From an uncultured Acetatifactor sp. (GTDB lineage Bacteria > Bacillota > Clostridia > Lachnospirales > Lachnospiraceae): a stretch of DNA of 6,238 nt. The notes beneath the pieces are model-generated. The model was not told the origin of the DNA, searched no databases, and saw only the letters and a list, made by a program, of their open reading frames with translations. Within the stretch, counting starts at the first letter, position 1. The number at the start of each line of letters is the position of its first letter. The position numbers were made by a program, and so were the translations under genes. Of the stretch, positions 1 to 5,670 are shown piece after piece. The stretch is from positions 1 to 6,238 of the forward strand of contig CAJTSY010000177.1 in the NCBI GenBank assembly GCA_910578995.1, read 5' to 3'.

Positions 1-489
1 CCGTCGCAGCCTTTATAAGTTCGCGAAACTCCCTGTTTCTGCGTTTTTGAATTGTCAAAAGGTGTGACATCAATATCCACAGGGGTAGCCGTTTGGAAGC
101 TTCCCCGGGACAATACCGTTTGTCCTTAGCATCTCTATGTTCTCGGAAAGGATCCGGGGGCGCAGGGAAGCACCAATGTCATCCATCCGCTGGCGTAATG
201 TCTCCTCGGAAGGGATGCTCCTGGTGATGCCAAGGGCATACTTATAAAACTCCTGGTCATCATCAAACTCATGGACGGACTTGTAAGCAGGTTTACCCAT
301 AGTCAGCAGACCGGTATATGTAAGGAGGATGTCGCTATTTTTAATCTGGTGCTGTGAACGGTTCTTTGTGACGTCCATACGGTTGCAGCGTTTTACGAAA
401 GCGCTCTTGCCCAGGATGGCACCTACGACTGCCAGTCCTGAAGCCGGGATAATACGCTCATTGGTGAATTCGATCTTAATGTTTTTCAT
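1..489 (-). pseudogene. IS1380-family transposase, frameshifted and truncated by the window edge
   Basis: The gene starts at ATG 489-487 behind an AGGGGG ribosome-binding site (504-499). The first frame gives 139 residues (MKNIKIEFTNERIIPASGLA at the start, later SEETLRQRMDDIG) and stops at TGA 72-70. That frame is the usual N-terminal region of IS1380-type DDE transposases. The protein does not end there: the next frame continues without a stop from position 80 to the edge as VDIDVTPFDNSKT, QGVSRTYKGCDG, which holds the first catalytic Asp region of the family. Removing one C from the CCCC run (85-82) joins the halves as NGYPVDIDVTPFDNS. I therefore read this as one gene broken by a one-base insertion. 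Family members are usually over 400 residues, so most of the catalytic domain lies outside. A sequencing error or a programmed shift is possible, though this family normally uses one uninterrupted ORF. Confidence 0.8.
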
Positions 490-527
490 TGGTGTTCGCC
501 CCCTGCGTTGTGATTTCTACTGTCCCT

Positions 528-536
528 ATTATACCA
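528..536 (-). promoter_or_regulatory. Extended -10 promoter of the transposase
   Basis: On the minus strand this reads TGGTATAAT, a perfect extended -10 (TGnTATAAT), about 40 bp upstream of the transposase ATG at 489. No good -35 is visible at the normal distance, which fits an extended -10 promoter that does not need one. Expected start of transcription is near 521. Confidence 0.6.
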
Positions 537-591
537 GAAAACGATGCAAAAGTGGGAAAATTAAGGCGTTTTGTTGCACCAAACGGGTGAA

Positions 592-621
592 TTTTGAAGG
601 TGCTGGTTTGGCTCTTCAAAA
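592..621. repeat. Inverted repeat in the IS leader (8-bp perfect arms)
   Basis: TTTTGAAG (592-599) and CTTCAAAA (614-621) are perfect inverted arms around a 14-base loop. Overlapping shorter pairings exist (GCACC 576-580 with GGTGC 599-603; CCAAAC 579-584 with GTTTGG). It lies between the presumed IS end and the transposase promoter, where it could act as a weak barrier to read-through from the isomerase gene or as a transposase-binding subterminal site. The stem is AT-rich and has no T-tract, so it is not a convincing intrinsic terminator. Confidence 0.4.
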
Positions 622-693
622 CTGCATAATCGCAGACTTTTCAAACATTTAACAAGTTTGAGTTTCACGGATTAAGGTTTAAGACAAGGATAT

Positions 694-2436
694 TTAATTT
701 CGTACGCAGGCGATGACTATGCGGATGGGCTTTTTTTCTGAAGAGACTATTTTGTATGGTCCGGCCGCTTCGGGTACGATGCAGGTCTCTGCGTAGTGAA
801 GTTCGAAGGGCGGGAAATGTCCGCTGTCACTGATAAGTGCAGCGCATCCGCCTTCTACCAGATTTATCATATGGACGCTGCCGTTTCGGCGGATGAACAT
901 TTCGCTCTCCGTGCTCACGCGGAAGGTGTCCAGAAATTCCCTCTCATGGAGTCCGGTGCGTTCCACCGTCCCATCAGTACTTTGGTGTACGATTGTGATT
1001 TTGTTGACCAGGTTTTCTTTTACCCATTCCGTATTGCGGTACCATTGGATGTTTGCGGCACCATGACTGATATGGATGGGTCTTGGTCTGCCATCCAAAT
1101 CCAGACGTTCCCAATCCCAGAGCTTGAACGTGAAAATATAAGGTGTAGCGCTGATCTCCAGAACCATGGTGTTTGAGCCGGAGCAATGTACCGTTCCGGC
1201 GGGAATGAGTATGTGGTCATGTTTTTTAACCGGGATCCGATTGACGAAATTCTCCGCAGGAAAAGGCGTATTACCGGCCTGCGCATCTTCCAGGGCGTTT
1301 ATCATGGCCTGCGGGTCAGTGCCTGTTTTGACGCCCAGATAGACGCAGGGGTCTTCGCCCTGGGCATCCAGCAGGTAATAGCTTTCGTCCTGGGTGTAGT
1401 GCATGTGGAAATTTTGTTGGATGTACTCTGTCAGGGGATGCACCTGCAGGGACAGGTTCTGGCCGTTCATGGTATCCAGCATATCGAACCGGATGGGAAA
1501 CTCCGCTCCGAAGCGGCCGTGTACCCGTTCGCCAAGCAGCTGTCTGGGATAAGCATGCACCAGGTTCAGGGCCGGGGTCTGGATAAGGCGTCCACAGCCG
1601 AAATCCAGAAGGAGGCTGTTTTCTTCGGGAACCCCATCAAAACTCCAAGCGTAGTTGGAACCGTTTTCCGGCAGGTTGAAGTGGGTCTTCATCCAGTCGC
1701 CGCCCCATACGCCCGGGTCAAAATAGGGAACCATACGGAAGGGCTGTTCGGAAACCTGCTTCAGCGCAAGGCGGTAGTCTGCGCCGCTGACCATGGCAGG
1801 TTCGTGTTCTGTAGTCATATCTAGGTAAAAGTCTATTTTGGGCAGGAGCCTGTCTTTGACCTGGTCTGCCCAACGCCATTCGGCAAAATAGCCCCTTTTG
1901 TATTTTTCGTTTTTGGACAGGTCTGTCCTGGCAGTCCTCCAGTTAGACAGGCCTCTGCGGTAACGCAGCTGTATTTCCCAGCGTGTGATGTCAGCCAATG
2001 TCAGGATATCTCCCTCACATACCAAGGATGCGCCGACACCATATACCAGTATGGTTCCAGAGGTTATTGCTTCTATTTTGCGGCGTGCGGCTGCCAGGTT
2101 TTCAGCGGGAAAGAATTCTTCCAACCGCCTGGTTGTCATAATGCCGAAGACAGGGTCGTCCGTCAGATCGTGTTCCACCAGAGCATCGATTTCTTCCGGT
2201 GGCAGGGCAAGTGCATCATTGTGGATGGTTTCTGCCAGTTCCAGTGGAGCCAGCAGTTCCAACAGTTCTTCCTGATTTACACCGGGGTAGCATTCTGCAA
2301 CGATGACGGTCTTATCCCTGTTTTGGCACAGTTGCCGGAAATGGTGCCGGATGATATCTTTATCTGCCGTCGCACTGCTTTCATGTTCAGTGAGTTTGAT
2401 CGTGGGAAAACGGCGGAATGGGTGGTTGCTATTCAT
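694..2436 (-). CDS. Class I mannose-6-phosphate isomerase fused to an N-terminal kinase-like domain
   Basis: 580 residues, starting at ATG 2436-2434 with AGGAGA (2449-2444) seven bases upstream. The C-terminal part, from about residue 238 (YFDPGVWGGDWM, then VPEENSLLLDFG), is a cupin-type phosphomannose isomerase, a cytoplasmic zinc enzyme interconverting mannose-6-phosphate and fructose-6-phosphate. By family pattern the zinc ligands are Q331 and H333 (LQVHP), E351 (DESYY) and H417 (IPAGTVHCSG); R450/R452 (DGRPRPIH) are candidates for the active-site Arg. All expected ligands are present, so it is probably active. Typical type I isomerases are about 300-400 residues; the extra ~235 N-terminal residues resemble a uridine-kinase-like P-loop domain, with a hydrophobic strand then AECYPGVNQEE at 47-57 where a Walker A would be, and an Arg-rich lid-like stretch (RWEIQLRYRRG, 152-162). 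No GK[S/T] is present, so ATP-dependent kinase activity is doubtful. It appears to be transcribed alone from its own promoter. Confidence 0.88.
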   Translation of the reverse strand: MNSNHPFRRFPTIKLTEHESSATADKDIIRHHFRQLCQNRDKTVIVAECYPGVNQEELLELLAPLELAETIHNDALALPPEEIDALVEHDLTDDPVFGIMTTRRLEEFFPAENLAAARRKIEAITSGTILVYGVGASLVCEGDILTLADITRWEIQLRYRRGLSNWRTARTDLSKNEKYKRGYFAEWRWADQVKDRLLPKIDFYLDMTTEHEPAMVSGADYRLALKQVSEQPFRMVPYFDPGVWGGDWMKTHFNLPENGSNYAWSFDGVPEENSLLLDFGCGRLIQTPALNLVHAYPRQLLGERVHGRFGAEFPIRFDMLDTMNGQNLSLQVHPLTEYIQQNFHMHYTQDESYYLLDAQGEDPCVYLGVKTGTDPQAMINALEDAQAGNTPFPAENFVNRIPVKKHDHILIPAGTVHCSGSNTMVLEISATPYIFTFKLWDWERLDLDGRPRPIHISHGAANIQWYRNTEWVKENLVNKITIVHQSTDGTVERTGLHEREFLDTFRVSTESEMFIRRNGSVHMINLVEGGCAALISDSGHFPPFELHYAETCIVPEAAGPYKIVSSEKKPIRIVIACVRN

Positions 2437-2468
2437 TATGTTGTCTCCTGTTGGCTTTGAAATGGGTA

Positions 2469-2501
2469 AAGGGGAACTTCCTTTGATGGGAATTTCCCCT
2501 T
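2469..2501 (-). promoter_or_regulatory. Leader hairpin upstream of the isomerase gene
   Basis: AAGGGGAA (2469-2476) and TTCCCCTT (2494-2501) form a perfect 8-bp stem, and the inner sequence GGGAATTTCCC (2488-2498) can form a competing smaller hairpin. In the minus-strand transcript it falls in the 5' leader, about 20 nt before the AGGAGA ribosome-binding site at 2449-2444. It is not followed by a U-tract, so it is not a plain terminator. It may influence mRNA stability or be a protein-binding palindrome. No known riboswitch is recognised. Confidence 0.4.
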
Positions 2502-2575
2502 AGAGGTCAGTTATGTTATGTCAGGCCTATATAATTGGAAGGAATCAGCACAGTCCATAGCTGAACTACTCTTAT

Positions 2576-2604
2576 ACATTACTAGATTTCCTTCGAAATG
2601 TCAA
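2576..2604 (-). promoter_or_regulatory. Probable promoter of the isomerase gene
   Basis: On the minus strand a consensus -35 TTGACA lies at 2604-2599, followed after 17 bp by a weak -10 TAATGT at 2581-2576. An alternative -10, TATAAG at 2576-2571, has the better sequence but a 22-bp spacer. Directly upstream of the -35 lies a very AT-rich tract (2611-2640, with the palindrome ATATAATTATAT at 2614-2625) that could act as an UP element. Together with the terminator upstream this supports independent transcription, with a 5' leader of roughly 130 nt. Confidence 0.5.
2586..2599. promoter_or_regulatory. Operator-like palindrome in the promoter spacer
   Basis: ATTTC-CTTC-GAAAT, an inverted repeat with 5-bp arms and a 4-bp centre, fills most of the -35/-10 spacer and touches the -35 box. 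That is the usual place for a repressor operator. No regulator gene is visible in the window, and the motif does not match a catabolite-repression (cre) site, so the cognate protein is unknown. Confidence 0.35.
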
Positions 2605-2767
2605 TACATAAACATATAATTATATTATGCATATACAAATTAAGCAAAGAGAAAATGGAATGAATAAAGCGAAAGCATGATTTTGGGTTATTGGTTGTCA
2701 TTTGGGTAGTGCGTTCTGAAAAACGAATTTCTGGGTCGAGTGAAGCCGGAAAGATTGAGCGGAGTTA

Positions 2768-2871
2768 TTATACTGCAGACCGCCAGGATTTACATTGATA
2801 CCTCCGGAAAAGTACCTGGCTGGCGGTCCGCAGTCGGGTTGCACTGCAAATTCAACCGGCGTGCAGTATAA
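2768..2871. repeat. Nested inverted repeats; possible MITE/REP-like element or structured RNA
   Basis: Outer arms TTATACTGCA (2768-2777) and TGCAGTATAA (2862-2871) are perfect inverted copies. Inside, ACTGCAGACCGCCAG (2772-2786) pairs with CTGGCGGTCCGCAGT (2820-2834) with a single mismatch over 15 bp. A third pair, ACTGCA (2843-2848) and TGCAGT (2862-2867), shares the same right arm. The left ACTGCA can thus pair with two partners, giving mutually exclusive folds. The structure lies outside any gene and downstream of the transporter terminator. A small non-autonomous mobile element or dispersed palindromic repeat is my first guess; a structured RNA is the alternative. Confidence 0.5.
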
Positions 2872-2905
2872 AATCTTGAAAAGTCTGTAATCAAGCAAAA
2901 AGATG

Positions 2906-2937
2906 AAAGCCGACAGACAAAGAGGCCTGTCGGCTTT
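2906..2937 (-). terminator. Rho-independent terminator of the transporter operon
   Basis: AAAGCCGACAG (2906-2916) and CTGTCGGCTTT (2927-2937) form a perfect 11-bp GC-rich stem with a 10-base loop. On the minus strand it starts 24 bases after the solute-binding-protein stop codon and is followed by a T-rich tail (TTTCATCTTTTT). It should end the permease-permease-binding-protein transcript before the isomerase gene. Confidence 0.88.
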
Positions 2938-2960
2938 TAGGAAAAGAAACTCCCGCTCTT

Positions 2961-4664
2961 TTATTCCGCTTTCACAGCGCCCTTCAGCTCAAGAAGCCTG
3001 TCAAGGCCCAGTTTGTCAAGCTGTGCGAGATAGGAATCCCAGTCTGCGTTGATATCGGACTGGCCGCTGACCCACTTGGCCTGGCACTGGGTCACATAGT
3101 CCTTGATGGCGGTCTGCAGCTCGGAAAGCTCTTCCGCATTTTCCAGATCCGGCCAGGTGCTGGGAACGGTGTTCTCTGTCAGGTAGGGCTCGTACAGCGC
3201 ATCCCTGGGAACAGTCTCCTGATATGCTTCCACTTCTTCCTTTACCTTAAATCCGGCAGGAATGTACTTGGGCAGGGACTGAGGCCACAGATTGCCCCAG
3301 GAATATTTTTCCTGATCTTCCTCGGACATGGTGGCAATATCAATCTTGGTATAGCTTCCGTCCTCGTGCTTTGTGACTACATTCTCGTCTCCATGCTGGG
3401 ACATCACCGCGTTGTCCAGTTCAAAGAAATTATCCCACCAACGGCAGATAATCTCGGGATGCTCGGCATTGTCCGTGATGACCACCTGGTTCTTCAGAAC
3501 GCTGGTTCCGTAGGTATTGCGCAGCCATACAGGCTTGTCCACGCCTTCTCCCTTCAGTACGGGCACTGCTTCCCACTCGGGGATGGTGCCGGCGGGATAG
3601 GGATTGATATCACCGGAGGCATACATGATACATGCGCCGAAGATATCCTGTCCGCCTCTTGCTGACCAGGTAGGAGCATCCTGGGTGAATAGCTCGGGAT
3701 CGATGAGGCCCTCCGCATACAGGCTTGCCAGATATTCGATTCCCTTTTTGTATTGTTGGGAGGTAGCGCCGAACACCAGCTGGTCGCCGTCCATGGTAAA
3801 TCCGTTGTTGTCGATGGAGCATCCGAAGTATCCGCACAGATATCCCAGGTGCAGGTTTTCGGGGGAACCGGACAGGGGGATCTCGTCATTGGGGTCTCCG
3901 TTTCCATTGGCATCCTGCTCTTTGAAAGCCCGCAGCACCTCGCGGAATTCTTCCGTGGTGGTGGGCATCTCCATGTTCACATTTTCAAGCCATCTCATGT
4001 TGACGCATGGATTGTAGTCAACCAGAGGAGCCTCGATGGCGTAAGGGATGGAGTAAATATGGCCGTCAGGAGCGGTCATGGCTTCCCGCACGCCTTCCAG
4101 GTTCAGCACTTCCGTGATCTTGGGGCAGTATTTCTCGAAATACTCTTCTAGCGGAACGAAGATTCCCATGTCTACGCCGTAAGTAAGCACGTCGCTTGCG
4201 CTTAAGATCCAACCGCCGATACAGTCGGCATAGTCGCCGGAACCCAGAGCCAGGGAGTATTTCTCCCGGGCGATGTCATATGCGAAGCCCTGTACTTCCA
4301 CGTCCACGCCGGTCTGCTCTTTCAGTACAGGGAACATCAGGGTATTCCCGCCGTCCTGGGCATCCACGAACAGGGAGAAGGAGTAAGCACCGTCATCCAC
4401 AATGGGAAGCCCCTCCGCATACATGAGGCCGTCTACCTTTTCGCGGTCTCCTCCGGCTTCCTGGGAAGCGCCGTCATCCGAAGCCGTGCCGTCATCTGCC
4501 GTTGTGCTGTCATCCGATGCCGCGCTGCTGTCGGAATCGGATGCCTGATCACTGCTTTCTCCGCCTGCGCTGCTTTGGGCATCGTCGCCGCCACAGCCTG
4601 AAAGCAGGGTGGACAGAACCATGACAGAGGCCAAAGATGTTGCCAGTAACTTTTTGTTTCTCAT
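2961..4664 (-). CDS. Extracellular solute-binding lipoprotein of a carbohydrate ABC transporter (LplA-like)
   Basis: 567 residues from ATG 4664-4662, chosen because AGGAGG (4677-4672) sits seven bases upstream and the protein then opens with a classic lipoprotein signal: MRNKK, a hydrophobic stretch, and lipobox LLSGC with the lipidated Cys at 24. A start at 4712 would add 16 unlikely residues. Residues about 25-75 are a Ser/Asp/Gly-rich acidic linker tethering the domain to the membrane. The body matches family 1 solute-binding proteins of the Lpl/YtcQ type, including an EF-hand-like calcium loop (DANGNGDPNDE, 251-261) of the kind known in AlgQ-type binding proteins. It should bind a sugar or oligosaccharide outside the cell and deliver it to the two permeases encoded just upstream. 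The ligand cannot be read from the sequence; large proteins of this type often bind oligosaccharides. It is the last gene of its unit, followed by a strong terminator. Confidence 0.92.
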   Translation of the reverse strand: MRNKKLLATSLASVMVLSTLLSGCGGDDAQSSAGGESSDQASDSDSSAASDDSTTADDGTASDDGASQEAGGDREKVDGLMYAEGLPIVDDGAYSFSLFVDAQDGGNTLMFPVLKEQTGVDVEVQGFAYDIAREKYSLALGSGDYADCIGGWILSASDVLTYGVDMGIFVPLEEYFEKYCPKITEVLNLEGVREAMTAPDGHIYSIPYAIEAPLVDYNPCVNMRWLENVNMEMPTTTEEFREVLRAFKEQDANGNGDPNDEIPLSGSPENLHLGYLCGYFGCSIDNNGFTMDGDQLVFGATSQQYKKGIEYLASLYAEGLIDPELFTQDAPTWSARGGQDIFGACIMYASGDINPYPAGTIPEWEAVPVLKGEGVDKPVWLRNTYGTSVLKNQVVITDNAEHPEIICRWWDNFFELDNAVMSQHGDENVVTKHEDGSYTKIDIATMSEEDQEKYSWGNLWPQSLPKYIPAGFKVKEEVEAYQETVPRDALYEPYLTENTVPSTWPDLENAEELSELQTAIKDYVTQCQAKWVSGQSDINADWDSYLAQLDKLGLDRLLELKGAVKAE

Positions 4665-4668
4665 AACA

Positions 4669-4677
4669 TTTCCTCCT
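4669..4677 (-). promoter_or_regulatory. Shine-Dalgarno site fixing the binding-protein start
   Basis: Minus-strand AGGAGGAAA, seven bases (counted from AGGAGG) before ATG 4664. It falls inside the extra N-terminal codons of the longer open frame starting at 4712, which argues against that start. The 72-bp gap to the upstream permease shows no convincing terminator, so the gene is probably co-transcribed. Confidence 0.85.
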
Positions 4678-4736
4678 ATAAGATGATATATGTACTTAAG
4701 CCGCAATGGCAATAAGCCGTAAGTTAATACAGGTTT

Positions 4737-5654
4737 TTAACCCTTGACGGAACCGATCATGACGCCTTTTACGAAATGTTTCTGGATCAAAGGATACAGG
4801 ATCAGTACCGGGATGCTGGAGATGATAATCAGGGAGTACTTCATCAATTCTACCAGCTGCCTCTGCTGCTGGGCCGCTTCCCTGGCCGCGGCGCTGGTGG
4901 AAGCGGCCTGGCCGAGTTGGGCCTCGTTCTGCACCAGGATGGAGCGGAGGATCAGCTGCAGGGGGAATTTTTCCTCGGTCTGCATATATAACAGGGCGTT
5001 GAAGTAGGCGTTCCAGTGGCCTACGCCGTAGTAAAGCACAAGGATAGCGATGATGGCGCCGGACAGGGGCAGGGCGATGGAGAAAAAGAAACGCGCATGG
5101 CTGCATCCGTCAATTTCCGCCGCCTCATACAGTTCTTCCGAGATATTCTGCTGGAAGAAGGTCCTGGCTACAATCATGTTGTAGACACCCAGGGCACCGG
5201 GGATGATCAGGCCCCACATGGAGTCCAGAAGCCCTGTTTTCTGGACGATCAGGTAAGTAGGGATCATGCCGCCTCCGATGAACATGGTAATCAGGTAGAA
5301 GGTGGTCACGAACTTTTTCAGCACGAATTTGGAGCGGGACAGCGCGTAAGCCGTGGGCAGGGTCACCGCCAGGTTGATCAGCGTTCCGCAGACCGTGTAA
5401 AACACGGAGTTTAAAAAGCTTCTCATGATACGGCTGTCTTTGGACACTTCCTGGTAGCCCCGCAGGTTGATATCCACCGGAAGCAGGACAACTTTTCCTC
5501 CCGCAACTGCCTCCGGTGCGGATATGGAGGATATGATGATAAAATAAAGCGGGTAGGCTACAATCAGGAAAATAATGGTCAGGATGATAAATATAATGGT
5601 GTCAAATATCACGTCTTCTTTAGAGCGTTTTACCTTTTTTTTCGCTGCGTTCAT
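4737..5654 (-). CDS. Carbohydrate ABC transporter permease (LplC/YtcP type)
   Basis: 305 residues from ATG 5654-5652, chosen because AAGGAGGA (5670-5663) lies eight bases upstream; the open frame reaches a Met at 5675, but that start would place the ribosome-binding site inside the gene. After a Lys-rich N-terminus (MNAAKKKVKRSK), about six membrane segments can be seen (near residues 17-43, 82-104, 113-136, 143-163, 195-213 and 273-291). The binding-protein-dependent permease EAA loop is at 173-197 (EELYEAAEIDG, then LPL), where the ATPase docks. An Ala/Gln-rich segment (244-265) precedes the last membrane span. Length and the ending VKGVMIGSVKG fit the LplC/YtcP family. It would pair with the preceding permease to form the channel for the binding protein encoded 72 bp downstream. 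Confidence 0.93.
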   Translation of the reverse strand: MNAAKKKVKRSKEDVIFDTIIFIILTIIFLIVAYPLYFIIISSISAPEAVAGGKVVLLPVDINLRGYQEVSKDSRIMRSFLNSVFYTVCGTLINLAVTLPTAYALSRSKFVLKKFVTTFYLITMFIGGGMIPTYLIVQKTGLLDSMWGLIIPGALGVYNMIVARTFFQQNISEELYEAAEIDGCSHARFFFSIALPLSGAIIAILVLYYGVGHWNAYFNALLYMQTEEKFPLQLILRSILVQNEAQLGQAASTSAAAREAAQQQRQLVELMKYSLIIISSIPVLILYPLIQKHFVKGVMIGSVKG

Positions 5655-5662
5655 ATGATTTA

Positions 5663-5670
5663 TCCTCCTT
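5663..5670 (-). promoter_or_regulatory. Shine-Dalgarno site overlapping the upstream stop codon
   Basis: Minus-strand TAAGGAGGA: the TAA stop of the first permease (5671-5669) runs into the AAGGAGGA of the second, and the next ATG follows at 5654. Ribosomes ending the first gene are thus placed on the start of the second, which suggests translational coupling and balanced amounts of the two channel halves. Confidence 0.8.

Larger units (their letters stand above)
1..677 (-). mobile_element. IS1380-family insertion sequence, 5' end (partial, runs off the left edge)
   Basis: The element holds a transposase gene read leftward, with its own promoter and a non-coding leader of about 190 bp. The family call rests on the transposase N-terminus and the DDE-region motif. 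The outer boundary is uncertain: on the minus strand, 677-660 reads CCTTAATCCGTGAAACTC, and IS1380-family terminal inverted repeats often start with CC, so 677 is my best guess. The other end lies outside the window, so neither the matching repeat nor a target duplication can be checked. If the guess is right, the element sits only about 16 bp beyond the stop codon of the isomerase gene at 694 and may have displaced that gene's terminator or downstream neighbour. Confidence 0.6.
2437..2960. other. Intergenic region between the isomerase and transporter units
   Basis: This 524-bp stretch has no convincing gene. It carries, from right to left, the transporter terminator (2906-2937), a nested inverted-repeat region (2768-2871), an unremarkable stretch (about 2641-2765), the isomerase promoter and operator-like palindrome (2576-2604), and the leader hairpin (2469-2501). 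A 66-codon open frame on the minus strand (2898-2698) starts just after the terminator but has no ribosome-binding site that I can find, and it coincides with the inverted repeats, so I do not call it a gene. Confidence 0.7.

Noticed and set aside
329..652. Plus-strand open frame (107 codons) across the transposase start and IS leader
   Set aside because: Overlaps the transposase antisense and the non-coding leader; the product has no recognisable features.
1186..1824. Long plus-strand open frame (212 codons) inside the isomerase gene
   Set aside because: Antisense shadow of a gene whose own frame shows clear enzyme motifs; no family features or ribosome-binding site of its own.
2662..2677. 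cre-like (CcpA) sequence around AAAGCGAAAGCA upstream of the isomerase promoter
   Set aside because: It lacks the TG of the left half-site and is about 60 bp upstream of the -35, so the match is too weak to call.
2698..2898. 66-codon minus-strand open frame downstream of the transporter terminator
   Set aside because: No ribosome-binding site, no recognisable domain, and its sequence is shaped by the inverted repeats at 2768-2871.
3604..4151. Overlapping plus-strand open frames antisense to the binding-protein gene
   Set aside because: They arise from the codon bias of the real gene on the other strand and resemble no known protein.
4685..4712. Possible internal promoter before the binding-protein gene (minus-strand TTGCCA 4712-4707, 16-bp spacer, TATATC 4690-4685)
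   Set aside because: The -10 matches only four of six positions and the gap has no terminator; read-through from the permeases explains expression. It could still be a weak extra promoter.
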